From contig NC_068367.1 in NCBI RefSeq assembly GCF_020536995.1, positions 59,079,125 through 59,143,124 of the forward strand: a stretch of 64,000 nucleotides of DNA. The letters are read 5' to 3'. Shown in pieces: positions 22,201 through 30,035 of the stretch (the first letter of the stretch is position 1; each line of letters starts with the position of its first letter). Under the pieces are notes generated by a model. The model had not been told where the DNA came from and did not search any database. It saw nothing but the letters and a program-made list of their open reading frames with translations. The translations under genes and the position numbers were made by a program. This stretch comes from Dreissena polymorpha (lineage: Eukaryota; Mollusca; Bivalvia; Myida; Dreissenidae).

Positions 22201-24048
22201 ACATAGTCATGTACATTTTGCTACAAACCATAGGCTCTTGGTTTTGAAGCAGACCTGAATATAGTCAATAGGGGTAACATTGTCATGTGAATTTTGCTAC
22301 AAATCATAGGATTCTGGGTTTGAAGCAGACCTGCATATTGTCAATTGGGGTAACATTGTTATATGAATTTTGCTACAAACCATAGGCTCTTGGTTTTGAA
22401 GCAGACCTGAATATAGTCAATTGGGGTAACATTGTCATATGAATTTTGCTACAAATCATAGGATCGCAGGTTTGAAGCAGACCTGAATATTGTCAATAGG
22501 GGTTACATGGTCATGTGAATTTTGCTACAAATCATAGGATCACAGGTTTTAAGCAGGTCTGAATATGGTTAATAGGGGTAACATTGTCATGTAAAGTTTG
22601 CTACAAATCATAGGCTTGCAGGTTTTAAGCAGGCCTGAATATTGTCAATAGGGTTAACATTGTCATTTTAATATTGCTACAAATCATAAGAGTCCTGGGT
22701 TTGATCCCGGCCCAGCCACATGACTTGTGTGAATGGTCATTAAATGCTTTCTATGGCCATTCTCTAACTCTGTTTCAAGTATGGTAGTTGAGGGTTACTG
22801 GTGTACATGTGTGCTGTTAGTGCTGGTGAACCAACTATTGCTGGGAAAGTGTGAGTTGGGAAAGTGATATGAATTAAATACTGTTGACAACGATGAAGAT
22901 CTAACAAAACAAATTATTAATTTAATATCATTTTTTGACAATCTTGTGTTGAAACAAGGAAAGAAACTGCTTGTATTTTTCTGACTTAAGTGTATTGACT
23001 TTAAAATCTGACAAATGATAATTTCACAATTTAGTATTGTACTATTCCCTCAATCAAGAAGAGGGGCTATACTGATAAAACAATGGATGTCTGTTTGTCT
23101 AACGGACAGTCTATTGACATTGGCGTACTCTTACTATTTTCAACATAAGGAAAATCAAATTGAATGGATTGCTCTTTTAGATATCAAATTATGCATTAGC
23201 AATATTCAATATCCTTCTTCAAATATATTTTTTACATTTTTTTCAACTTGTCTTATAACAACAGGTTACAACATACACCGTTGTAGGATAGTGTGGATTG
23301 ATTTTATTTTGTTGACATAAAATGGAATCGTAAAATCCAAAATTTCCTATGGAGCTTTAATTTGTGGCTTTGTTCATTATGTCTAGTATGAGACTTTGGA
23401 CGGAAACATTTGTTGAACATTTGAATTTGTTGTTGAAAGGACTCCCTAAAAATCCACAAAATTAATATCTGAAGAGCATTACCGGTGTTGGTCTCACCAT
23501 ATTCATCACTACTGTGGAAAGCATTTGTTTTGTCTTGGTCTCACTTGACATTAGAGGACTAATGGATTGTTATGGGACAATAGAAAATAACTGTGTCTGC
23601 TTTTCAGAAAATGGTTGATGTGTTGTTGAAGTGAAGAAAAATGAGCCTCATTGTGGGAAAACTGGGCTTAATGCTCGCTCGTAAAGTGTCATCACAGATT
23701 AGCCTGTGCAGTCTGAACAGGCTGATCAGAGTTGACATTTTCCAACAATAATTGATTGTCATATAGAATGGACCTCCTTTAAACGAAAAATTCCATGAAA
23801 GCAGAAAGTTTTGTCCCTGATTAGGCTGTTTATACTAGTATGACAACATATGCACATGCATTAAGCCCTGTTTTCCTAGAACGGGGCTCAAATAAACTGC
23901 ATCTTTATTTCAGAATATGGTGTATCAACTTTACAATCCGACCAGTGGAAAGTGCTTGGTGCCAGCAAATATTAATGAGAAGAAGTACCTTGTACTCGAG
24001 ATATGTTCAGCAGAAAAACAGTCACAGTTCGAAATGAAAGTCACCTAG
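9471..24048 (+). CDS. GALNT11: Polypeptide N-acetylgalactosaminyltransferase, GALNT11-like (ten exons, complete)
   Basis: The product transfers GalNAc from UDP-GalNAc to Ser/Thr in the Golgi, starting mucin-type O-glycans. Joined exons give 601 codons including the stop (600 aa; human GALNT11 is about 608). Residues 18-34 form a type II membrane anchor. The catalytic domain opens with [13 protein letters not shown] and LVDDASD, carries the metal-binding DSH at 236-238, then [28 protein letters not shown] and SRVGHIF. A ricin-type lectin domain covers about 466-600. The stem motif [12 protein letters not shown] and the segment [10 protein letters not shown] fit GALNT11 better than other family members. 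All nine introns have GT..AG ends and compatible phases. The start could be ATG 9471 or ATG 9489; the second has A at -3. In vertebrates GALNT11 glycosylates Notch1 and LDL-receptor-type linkers; a mollusc role is inferred. Family assignment is from recalled sequence. Confidence 0.93.
9940..10326. mobile_element. 387-bp hAT-like MITE in GALNT11 intron 1
   Basis: Ends CAGGGTTTTTTATC and AAGGAAAAAAAGCCCTG with a perfect 5-bp duplication TAGAC (9935-9939, 10327-10331). The interior carries GGGGAAAA blocks and an A tract at about 10189-10214. A diverged reverse copy occupies about 15735-16035. Confidence 0.8.
10446..10527 (+). CDS. GALNT11: GALNT11 exon 2: stem, start of catalytic region
   Basis: Acceptor ATAATAG precedes 10446 and donor GTAAGT follows 10527. 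It encodes [16 protein letters not shown] followed by RAIPDTRHQ, matching the HAFNMLISDRLG..VPDTRN stem of human GALNT11. Phase 1 in, phase 2 out. Confidence 0.88.
10541..10835 (+). repeat. Repeat B1 copy (TTTATGCCCCC...CATCTCTTGTTTT)
   Basis: Starts TTTATGCCCCCTTATTCGAA, continues with GTCTGTCTGTC, GATAGCAACTTGATATTTGG, CATGCATGTGTATCTCATGG and TCAAGGTCAAGGTCATCC, and ends GGGGGCATTGTGTTTCTGAC..CATCTCTTG. A dispersed family also at 20604, 25107, 26427, 30036, 30994 and 31201; non-coding. Confidence 0.85.
11055..11215 (-). repeat. tRNA-derived SINE, reverse copy
   Basis: Read on the minus strand it has CAGTGGCGTAATGGATAT (A-box-like) then GTGGGAGCGTTCTTAAGATC and the shared 3' part. Related to copies at 17160 and 32424. 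Confidence 0.6.
11430..11602 (+). CDS. GALNT11: GALNT11 exon 3: N-terminal GT-A motifs
   Basis: Acceptor TTCCAG and donor GTATGT bound it. It encodes [34 protein letters not shown] and [11 protein letters not shown], the invariant nucleotide-sugar-binding opening of the GALNT fold. Confidence 0.93.
12224..12351 (+). CDS. GALNT11: GALNT11 exon 4: GT-A core
   Basis: It encodes [17 protein letters not shown] and then [19 protein letters not shown], matching the family segment GLIRxRxxGAxxATGE. I chose acceptor GCACAG at 12221-12223 because its phase joins exon 3 cleanly (Ser codon across the junction). Another AG lies eleven bases downstream. Donor GTAGTG. Confidence 0.85.
12844..13063 (+). CDS. 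GALNT11: GALNT11 exon 5: DxH metal-binding motif
   Basis: It encodes [12 protein letters not shown] with the Mn-binding Asp-Ser-His, then IAVPVIDAI and [16 protein letters not shown]. Acceptor TTTTTCAG, donor GTAAGC, phase 0 in and 1 out. Confidence 0.95.
13321..13936. mobile_element. 616-bp pogo/Tigger-like MITE in GALNT11 intron 5
   Basis: Ends CACTTCAACACTTTTATTTC and ATAACAGTGTTGAAGTG are flanked by TA. Subterminal phrases TAATCCGAAGT and TTCGAAATAA recur inward, as in Tigger-type ends. No transposase. Confidence 0.75.
14391..14870. repeat. Repeat A copy interrupted by a small MITE
   Basis: Palindromic repeat A (CAGATTAGCCTGTGCAGTC, CAGGCTAACCAGGGAC) runs up to about 20 bp before GALNT11 exon 6. 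It is split at 14575-14815 by an unrelated inverted-repeat insert. Confidence 0.75.
14575..14815. mobile_element. 241-bp MITE nested in repeat A
   Basis: Ends GTGCCGTTTCATCAAAGATC and GATCGTTGATGAAACGGAC are inverted repeats continuing through GTACGACAA. GGG flanks both sides and may be a 3-bp duplication. Confidence 0.65.
14890..15035 (+). CDS. GALNT11: GALNT11 exon 6: acceptor-site loop and Gal/GalNAc-T motif
   Basis: It encodes [35 protein letters not shown] and [11 protein letters not shown]. The acceptor TTATTGCAG was preferred over a nearer TTCAG at 14909 because only it keeps frame with exon 5. A repeat A copy ends about 20 bp upstream. Confidence 0.93.
15341..15493 (+). CDS. GALNT11: GALNT11 exon 7: end of catalytic domain
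   Basis: It encodes [34 protein letters not shown] and [11 protein letters not shown] in 51 whole codons. These are the conserved [13 protein letters not shown] and WMDEY segments. Acceptor CATGTCAG, donor GTACGT. Confidence 0.95.
15520..15720. repeat. Repeat A copy after GALNT11 exon 7
   Basis: Contains GTGTCGTCCCTGATTAACCT, GTACAGGCTAATTAGGGATG and a second half GCACAGGCTAACCAGGGACG. It begins about 26 bp after the exon 7 donor. Confidence 0.7.
15735..16470 (-). mobile_element. Diverged reverse copy of the 9940 MITE family with insert
   Basis: 15840-16035 read on the minus strand matches 9980-10180 (GGAAAATAAGG, CAAGGCAACA, CCGGATCAGGTTAAC-like). 16036-16300 is an unrelated stretch containing CCCTGACGTCACGCC. 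16300-16470 returns to CCCAATTGAGCC and CCCAAAATTGGGG blocks. A mosaic relic. Confidence 0.5.
16529..16595. repeat. Repeat A fragment
   Basis: A single palindromic half: AAGTGTCGTCCCTGATTTGC and GGCTTGTCTGGGACGACACT. Confidence 0.7.
16762..17095 (-). repeat. Repeat C, reverse copy
   Basis: Has GACCTAGTTTTTGACCCGGC, CAAGTTTGGTGAAGATCGGA and CCGACCGACCGACAGAC, the reverse of the units at 34795-35447 and 62392-63296. Confidence 0.75.
17160..17325 (+). repeat. tRNA-derived SINE, forward copy
   Basis: GGTCGTCGTGGCATAGTGGA gives a tRNA-like A box. The 3' part GAAACAGACTGAAGAGTG..AATAAGCTTTGAGC is shared with 32424. The B box looks decayed. Confidence 0.65.
17329..17531. mobile_element. 203-bp piggyBac-like MITE
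   Basis: TTAA flanks both sides, and the ends CCCATTTATGCC and GGCATAAATGGG begin CCC and end GGG as in piggyBac elements. Non-coding. Confidence 0.75.
17569..18640. mobile_element. 1.07-kb inverted-repeat element in GALNT11 intron 7
   Basis: Ends CAGGGTTCGACACTAA and TTAATGTCGAACCCTG, with flanks CTCATT/CTCATA as a near 6-bp duplication. Subterminal TAGTAAGATCGG and GGTCTAGTAGAC motifs. It contains the nested MITE 17885-18089. No recognisable transposase. Confidence 0.75.
17885..18089. mobile_element. Nested piggyBac-like MITE with a perfect hairpin
   Basis: TTAA at 17881-17884 and 18090-18093 flanks ends beginning CCCTTTGCATGC. At 17987-18053 a perfect 31-bp stem with a 5-nt loop (GTTCT) occurs; the arm begins GCAAACAGTTTGGATCC and ends GAGACGCCAC. 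Confidence 0.75.
18936..19247 (+). CDS. GALNT11: GALNT11 exon 8: linker and lectin repeat alpha
   Basis: It encodes [35 protein letters not shown] and lectin repeat alpha ([11 protein letters not shown] ... [10 protein letters not shown]), 104 codons in phase 0. The linker and first lectin repeat share one exon. The alpha CLD motif is replaced by CLQ, as is common outside the sugar-binding repeat. Confidence 0.92.
19440..19649. mobile_element. 210-bp hAT-like MITE in GALNT11 intron 8
   Basis: Ends CAGAGCTTTTTTTCCTGC and GAAGGAAAAAAAGCCCTG, with a perfect 5-bp duplication TTTGT (19435-19439, 19650-19654). Related to 2812-3028. Confidence 0.8.
19792..20165. mobile_element. 374-bp hAT-like MITE, CAGTGCTCCAGC ends, copy 1
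   Basis: Ends CAGTGCTCCAGCTAGG and CCTAGCTGGATCACTG, duplication TATAC on both sides. The interior repeats GTGCCCTTTTCACAAAATAC three times. Copy 2 is at 38329; a right-end fragment is at 21330-21363. Confidence 0.85.
20211..20272. repeat. 62-bp hairpin repeat
   Basis: Arms TTGGTGCAAAAAAATACCAT and ATGGTACCTTTTTGAACCAA pair around a short spacer. A close second copy lies at 54637-54700. Confidence 0.65.
20604..21136 (+). repeat. Repeat B1 copy with internal duplication
   Basis: A TTTATGCCCCCGG start and CATCTCTTGTTTT end enclose the AGCAACTTGATATTT and TCAAGGTCAAGGTCA segment duplicated in tandem. Perfect AGGTCAAAGGTCA motifs at 20813, 20981 and 21061. Confidence 0.85.
21330..21363. mobile_element. 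Right-end fragment of the CAGTGCTCCAGC MITE
   Basis: CTGCCCTTTTCAAATCCTAG then TTGGAGCACTG matches the right end of 19792-20165. The left part is absent. Confidence 0.6.
21497..21738. repeat. Repeat A copy before GALNT11 exon 9
   Basis: Contains CCTGTGCAGTTCGCACATGC, TAATCTGGGACGACACTTTA and CGCACATGCATAAAGCC; ends about 45 bp before the exon. Confidence 0.75.
21783..21929 (+). CDS. GALNT11: GALNT11 exon 9: lectin repeat beta
   Basis: It encodes [25 protein letters not shown] and [15 protein letters not shown]: the beta repeat with an intact QxW (QAW) but CLE in place of human CLD. Acceptor TTCAAG is weak; donor AGG|GTAATA. A tandem array of ~76-bp copies of its 3' end begins about 65 bp into the next intron. 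Confidence 0.9.
21997..22690 (+). repeat. ~76-bp tandem array derived from GALNT11 exon 9 and its donor
   Basis: About nine units carry GAAGCAGACCTGGATATTGT, CAATAGGGGTAACATTGTCA and TTTTGCTACAAATCATAGG. Exon 9 ends GAAGCAGGCTTGGATATGGT, CTATAAG|GGTAATAATG, matching about 30 of 36 bases. The first unit also matches the exon text upstream (GGCAAATGTGAC versus GGCAAATGCGAC). Each unit therefore carries a degenerate exon end and donor-like site. Confidence 0.8.
22691..22870 (+). repeat. Possible tRNA-derived SINE portion
   Basis: CCTGGGTTTGATCCCGGCCC is a good pol III B-box context, followed by non-repetitive sequence; no clear A box upstream. Confidence 0.3.
23641..23889. repeat. Repeat A copy before GALNT11 exon 10
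   Basis: GAAAACTGGGCTTAATGC, GATTAGCCTGTGCAGTCTG and GCACATGCATTAAGCCCTG are visible; it ends about 25 bp before exon 10. Confidence 0.75.
23914..24048 (+). CDS. GALNT11: GALNT11 exon 10: lectin repeat gamma and stop
   Basis: It encodes [20 protein letters not shown], then [18 protein letters not shown] and TAG at 24046-24048. Length and position match the C-terminal lectin repeat of GALNT11. Acceptor TTTATTTCAG. An AT microsatellite starts about 50 bp after the stop. Confidence 0.92.
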   Translation, partial: NMVYQLYNPTSGKCLVPANINEKKYLVLEICSAEKQSQFEMKVT

Positions 24049-24090
24049 CAAACATGGCTTAGAAGGTCTCTTGAGTGTTCATGCCAGGAC

Positions 24091-24095
<5 letters not shown>

Positions 24096-24181
<86 letters not shown>
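24096..24181. repeat. (TA)n microsatellite after the GALNT11 stop
   Basis: About 43 uninterrupted TA dinucleotides start roughly 50 bp after the stop codon, so they probably lie in the 3' UTR. The Ile-Tyr open frames here are an artefact. Confidence 0.97.
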
Positions 24182-24183
<2 letters not shown>

Positions 24184-24319
24184 TTGTATAGTACATGGCA
24201 GACATGAGATAGAAGTGATTGAATATCTCGGGAAATATGTACCGGGAAATCAGTATGAGGAAAAAATACTCGCATTTTCTAACATTCCTACAATTCCTCA
24301 TTATCAGGCTATTTGTCTG

Positions 24320-25010
24320 TCCGCCAGTTTGTCCGTGACACGTTCATGTCTGCTCCATATCTCCAATATCCTCAGATAGATTTTCATCAAACTTTCCTCA
24401 AATGTAGAGGACATGTTGACCATGACCAGAAGGAATGAGTCAGTCATCCCAGCTGAAGATCATGGTCAAACGTCAAGGTCAAAGGTTTGAGCATCCATCG
24501 TCTATACCCTTTGAAAGAATTCCAATAAATGTTGCTCAAATGTTATGGTCATTCAGACAATGTGCATAAGGCATTTGTCAGTGATGCCGGCTCATGGTTA
24601 AGGTCGTACTTGAAGTAAATAAAAAATGAGCCTTTACCTTCTTGTACAATCCATATCTCCTACATAGATTGAATGATTTCATGAAAGTTTACTTCAATAT
24701 AAGTAATTGTGATGATGTCAATGTGGCATGAGTCAGTTAAGGTGGGTCAAGGTCATACTTCACTTTCAATGGTTAGAGCCTTAATTTGTCATGTCTGCTC
24801 CATATTTCTTATACCCTTTAAAGGATTGTATAACATTATTAAATGCTTAGGTCATTGAGACAATGTACATAAGGCACGAGTCTGTCTTGCTGGCCTTAGG
24901 TCAAGGTCATTCGTCATGGTCAAAAGTTAGAGCCTCTACTTTTGTGTCTGATACATATCATCTATACCTTTTAAAGGAGTTTAATAAAACTTGGTGACAA
25001 TGATTAGAAT
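24320..25010. repeat. Degenerate tandem repeat with CATGTCTGCTCCATAT motif
   Basis: Three to four diverged ~180-bp units share TCTGCTCCATATCT, TATACCCTTTAAAGGA and GTCAAGGTCATACTT. Non-coding dispersed family. Confidence 0.55.
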
Positions 25011-25106
25011 CTCATAATACTTATTGTGGATTTCTCTTAAATTTTTCCCTTAGGATATCTCTAAAGAATTTTCCGTAAGCTTACTATTACCATTTCTCTT
25101 TTGTTT

Positions 25107-25483
25107 TTATGCCCCCAGTAGGGTGGCATATAGCAGTTGAACTGTCAGTCAGTCAGTATGTCAGTCAGTCTGTCCGTCCGTCAAAAAAAAAAACTTTAAC
25201 ATTGGCCATAACTTTTTCAATATTCAAGATAGCAACTTGATATTTGGCATGCATGTGTATGTCATGAAGCTGCACATTTTGAGTGGTGGAAGTTCAAGGT
25301 CATCCTTCAAGGTCAAAGGTAAAAAAATAATTCAAAGCGGGGTTCTCATGAAGCTGCACATTTTGAGTGGTGGAAGTTCAGGGTCAAGGTCATCCTTCAA
25401 GGTCAAAGGTCAAAAAAAGTACTTTTTTTTTTCAAAGCGGCCCAATAGGGGGCATTGTGTTTCTGACGAACACATCTCTTGTT
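25107..25483 (+). repeat. Repeat B1 copy
   Basis: Same start and end signatures as 10541-10835, with a duplicated CTGCACATTTTGAGTGGTGG segment. Perfect AGGTCAAAGGTCA at 25400. Confidence 0.85.
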
Positions 25484-26426
25484 TCCTTAAGATTTCCCAT
25501 CAAAGCTTTGTGAAGACGAGCTGATGTTTAAAAGCAGGTGAAATTAATTTGACAGGCTGAGTAAATAAGTTTATGCCTGTATTGTGTTTATGCAGCTGTT
25601 TGCAATAAATTTCATGATCGTGATAATGTGTCCCTAAATAATAACTATGAATGTCAACAGGTACCAGTAAGCCTAGCTGTATGGTGCTTTGTCAACAATG
25701 TGATATTTGGCAACAAAAGCTAAGGCAGTGATTATTATGGTCAATTGTATTAGAAACTTTGACGACATTCAACTTTGGATTGCGCAATTATATTATCTTA
25801 ATGTGGGCCTTACTTGGAAGCAAGAAGATGCTGTAGTCCAATAGTGACATTGAATTGATTTTTATATTAATTAATTAATCTCTATAGTTAATTCCGAGAT
25901 TGTGTGTGTTTTTGTTTGTGAAATATTTTGTACAAATGTGTACAATTCAAGGTTATGTTACATGCTCATTGTCAATTATATGTATTACATGCACTGTCAC
26001 TCAATAAGAAGATAAATTTAAGAACTAAATACATTTTATTTAATGTGTGGGTAGTGTTATACATCTTGTTATTGAAACATATCAGATAACATTATTAAGT
26101 ACTTATTTTAGTATGCAAGTACTGACATTAACCAGATTTACATTCTTTGTACAGTTGATTATATATACATGTGGGAAAGATGGGGGCTAGGCCAACAATC
26201 TTTAGTTTGTACGAATAAAGAAACCAATGGTCAATGTACACAAGGACAATTTATGAATATTTTAAATAGTCTTTTCTGTGATACATTGTTTAAATACCCC
26301 ACTTTGAAGATGGCGGCATATAGCTGTCACACTATACATGTCCTTTTGATATGTCTTTGGAATATTGCATAGTAAAAATTGTTGAATATTTTAGTATATA
26401 CAAATTAGGTTTTTATTATATGTAAT
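25484..26426. other. Intergenic sequence, nothing recognised
   Basis: AT-rich, with only short open frames. Confidence 0.4.
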
Positions 26427-26763
26427 TTTTATGTTCCCGGATCAAATGATCGGGGGCATATTGTCTTTAGCCTGTCTGTCTGTCATTCTGTCCCAAAACC
26501 TTGGTTAAAGTTTTGCCATAACTTTTGCAATATTGAAGATAGCAACTTCATTTGGCATGCATGTGTATCTCATGAAGCCGCTCATATTGAGTGGTGAAAG
26601 GTCAAGGTCATCCTTTAAGGTCAAAAGTAAAGAATACAATCCAAGGGAAGTAATAAGCTTTAAAGGGAGATAATTTCTAAACCTGCCAAATGATATAATG
26701 AAATTTTATTTCAAAGCGGCGCAATAGGGGGCATTGTGTTTCTGACCAACACATCTCTTGTTT
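26427..26763 (+). repeat. Repeat B1 copy
   Basis: Begins TTTATGTTCCCGGATCAAAT and ends GGGGGCATTGTGTTTCTGAC..CATCTCTTGTTT. Confidence 0.82.
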
Positions 26764-27550
26764 ATGACGTAAAAAACATGCTTAAATATCCTGTAACAAC
26801 TGTTCATCATGTCAAAACAGCACTTTTCGTATACATTACAGATTGTTTCTGTATTATTGGTTTATTGTCTTTGAAAAAGTTGTTAAGGAAAAAAATTATA
26901 TTTACATTACTATACCATTTTCCTAAATATCTGTCTTCAAATATGTATACAATAAACTAATTCTTTGACTTAAATATATAAAAATCAAGTTTTCCAATGA
27001 AATGTTAAACCTTTTTAGAAAATTATCGATTCTTGTCGAAATTCTTTCAGATACAAGTAATTATTCCATTTTCTTGAAGAGTTTGGTAAAAATCAGTTTA
27101 TACCTCAACTTTTTCTGAATGCTTATTAAAACATTTGTTGAACATGTTTCTGCAATTTTCAGAGATTCTTTTGTGTACGGCTATGTCTACAAGGGTCAAG
27201 TGATATTTGATTATCATAAAATCTGTTGAAACAACATTTAGCAAATAGCATATGGCAGGGTGTTAAATAATCATCAATTTTGTTGGAACATTAAATATCA
27301 CTGAATGCATCAAATATTGCTATTTGTTGCCCTAGACAGGTGCTGCATGCTAGTGCCATGCCAACAGGTTTTATATTCTTGTTCTGTATATAAGAATTCC
27401 AATAATCGTGCAATAAACAATTATCATCCAATAATGTTGAAACTACAGCAGTGATAAAAAGCAACCTTGGCTCAAGCCTTGTGTGAATTTGATCTGGCAA
27501 CATGTAATATGTGAAAATCCAAAGTCAATGACACAATAAAAGCTATAAAT
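26764..27550. other. Intergenic sequence, nothing recognised
   Basis: No supportable feature. Confidence 0.4.
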
Positions 27551-28379
27551 CAGCGATTTTCCTTGTCCAATTGGGAAAAGTACCTGTACCGGTCCAATTG
27601 GGAAAAATTGAGTCGTGAAAACCTCAAAATTGGGAAAAATCGAGTCGTGAAATCCTTAAATTGGGAAAATCGCGTCGTGAAGTTTGGGTCTTATTGAATA
27701 CATCATACAGTTCAAACTTAATTGAACATACCCATTAAAATAATCATTTGCAGGCATGCCTTAATGACCATTACTTAAAGTAATAAAGTTGATATAAATA
27801 ACAAAATATTATAAAGAAGACACAAAATCAATTACCAGTTGTTTTAATCTCTTATAAAGCAATGTCTCTCTCTTTCATTTTTTTGAAAATTTCAACAATC
27901 TTTGATGTTTGATCATCTATCAGTTGCTGGCATCCCTCTCTGCACAGCATCATTAGAGCTGTCAATGTGTCCTGTGATAGACGGTTCCGATTGGTTGCAA
28001 ATGTTGTTCATTAGACTGAACAACCTTTCCACAGAGGCAGTGCTGGAGGGCATTTCAAACTACGATAGGGTTTCAAACCGATGTAAAACAGTACGCTGGC
28101 TGCCTGACAAAAGAACCAGAAACAGTAACGACTCTATTGATTGAACGTGCTGAATAATAAAACCCGATATTAATTGAGCGCGTGGTTACACACAACTATA
28201 CGATTTTCTTTGTTCGCTCGCCGAAAGTTGGGTTTTGTTATGAAACTTTCGATCGTTTTGAGAAAAAATTCGGACGCCGATTGGGATTTTTTCAGATGCC
28301 GATTGGGTATTTGGGAATTTTCGATAGATTGGGAAAGTACCGTTTACCGGTACTTTATAAAGAAGGAGGAAAATCGCTG
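27551..28379 (-). mobile_element. 829-bp hAT element remnant
   Basis: Ends CAGCGATTTTCCTT and AAGGAGGAAAATCGCTG, with a perfect 5-bp duplication TAAAT (27546-27550, 28380-28384). Internal CAATTGGGAAAAGTACC blocks. The minus strand carries a hAT dimerisation-domain relic, which places the CAGNG-ended, 5-bp-duplication MITEs of this window with hAT-like elements. Confidence 0.82.
27852..28056 (-). pseudogene. hAT transposase C-terminal fragment
   Basis: The minus strand encodes EMPSSTASVERLFSLMNN, the hAT signature (P.S.A.VER.FS.M). Then, after a frame change, it reads LTALMMLCREG and SKIVEIFKKMKERDIAL before a stop, as expected for the end of a hAT dimerisation domain. A stop just upstream and the missing catalytic region make it non-functional. 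Confidence 0.75.
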
Positions 28380-28384
28380 TAAAT

Positions 28385-29040
28385 GTTCACCTCTGTTGTG
28401 TAGTATATTTAGCCATGACTTTTCTTTGAGAACTTTGTTTCTCATTTCAATGATGAAACCATGCTATTCTAAATTGTTTCAACTTAAATTTATCAGTATT
28501 TTGATTAACTGACATTGCCTTCACAAGACGAGTTCCCGATTTAATTACAAAATTAAAATGAATAGCCTAAGTCACAATTTTTGCATTAATTGGAGCCAAA
28601 ACAGATAAGAATATTTTAATGACATTAACGTGTATTTGCGTTATTTGGTGATTTCATGTTGTCAGATTGGCTAAAACATGTTTATTTTACAGTTGTATTA
28701 TAAAATGAGAAAACAAAACATTAACTGGGATCAAATAGGTATTTATTTCAGATAAAAAAGCATCTCCATGTATACACTGACAGAAAAATTGTTTCTCAAA
28801 ACAATTCATAATATTTCATGACACTGAAAGTGAACCATGTGGCCCATGTTGTTAAACTCTTAAAACTTTTCCTATGCATCCAAAAGCAGGAATTAAATTG
28901 CAATCTTAAAATAATGAGTCTAAAATGAAGTATGGGACTGAAGCTTATAACAGGAGGAAAAGTCAGGCCAAAACATTCACATGGACGAGGTTTCTAACTG
29001 GCAATCCTGATGATGATGGCGGTGATGATTATGAAGACAT
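28385..29040. other. Intergenic sequence, nothing recognised
   Basis: AT-rich, with no supportable feature. Confidence 0.4.
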
Positions 29041-29299
29041 ATGAGTCGCGTTCTGAGAAAGCTTGGCTTAATGCATGTGCGTTAAGTGTCGTCCCAGATT
29101 AGCCTGTGAAGTCTGCACAGGCTAATCAGGGACGACACTTTCCGCTTAAACGGTATTTTTCGTTGAAAGGAAGTCCTTTTTTACCGAAAATCTAGTTTAA
29201 GCAGAAAGTCTCGTCCCTGATTAGCCTGTGCATACTGCACAGGCTAATATAGGACGACACTTAACGCACATGCATTATGCCCAGTTTTCTCAGAACAAG
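29041..29299. repeat. Repeat A, best-preserved full copy
   Basis: Outer arms GTTCTGAGAAAGCTTGGCTT and CCCAGTTTTCTCAGAAC pair, as do GTGCGTTAAGTGTCGTCC and GGACGACACTTAACGCAC. Two internal palindromes centre on AGTCTGCACAGGCTAATC and CATACTGCACAGGCTAAT. Non-coding MITE-like structure. Confidence 0.85.
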
Positions 29300-29435
29300 A
29301 CACGTAGCCTTTCCCAGGTTGATCAAGTCTCTGCAATAACTGGCTTTGGTGGTCCAAATGTCTCTATTGTTTTTATGACCAAGGTTAAATGGTCAAAAAA
29401 TGAATTCACTGCTACTCGTAGTGATCTTGCTTCTT

Positions 29436-29690
29436 CCGCTTCAAAATGCCTGAAAACACAAATTGAGCTTCAAAATGCCTGGAAAAAAGAGCTTTAAATT
29501 GCCTGAAAAAACAAAAAGAGCTACATAATGCCTGAAAAAAAGAGCTACATAATGCCTGAAAAAAAGAGCTACATAATGCCTGAAAAAAAGCAAAATGAGC
29601 TTTAAAATGACTGAAGAAACAAAATGAGCTTCAAAATGCCTGAAAAAACCCAAATCAGCTTCAAAATGCCTGAAAAATTGTACGCTAAAA
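29436..29690. repeat. ~30-bp minisatellite
   Basis: Eight or more imperfect units of AGCTTCAAAATGCCTGAAAA with variable spacers; related units recur at 29960-30030 and 30770-30790 around the inserted repeat B1. Confidence 0.8.
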
Positions 29691-29699
29691 ACACTGAAA

Positions 29700-29960
29700 T
29701 TTGGAAATTCATGTCGATGAAGTCTTCATATATAAATTGGTGTATATGATTTTTTGCTCCCAAAATCTTTTAAATGGATTACTAAATGTTGTCAAGTTGC
29801 TAATATATTATTTACTTATGTTCAAGCCAAAGAGCTGCATAGAGAAACAAAAAAAAATGTTGCACTTTATTAATTTTTTTAAAAACTTATATTGGGAATT
29901 TTTTGACAGCAATTGGGGAAATTAGAAGTTTTCAGGTACTTCATAAAGAATGAAAAAAAA
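29700..29960. mobile_element. Relic of the TTGGGAAA hAT-like family
   Basis: AGAGCTGCATAGAGAAAC, TATTGGGAATTTTTT and GGTACTTCATAAAGAATG parallel 44130-44240 of the element at 41518. Termini not clear. Confidence 0.45.
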
Positions 29961-30035
29961 TACTGAAAAAGAGCTTCAAAATGCATAAAAAAAAAATGCC
30001 TGAAAAAACAAAATGAGCTTTATCATGTCTGAACA

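Noticed and set aside
24059-24379. Open frames encoding long Ile-Tyr runs on both strands
   Set aside because: Translation of the (TA)n microsatellite.
27902-28144. Plus-strand 80-codon open frame
   Set aside because: It is the antisense shadow of the minus-strand hAT dimerisation fragment.
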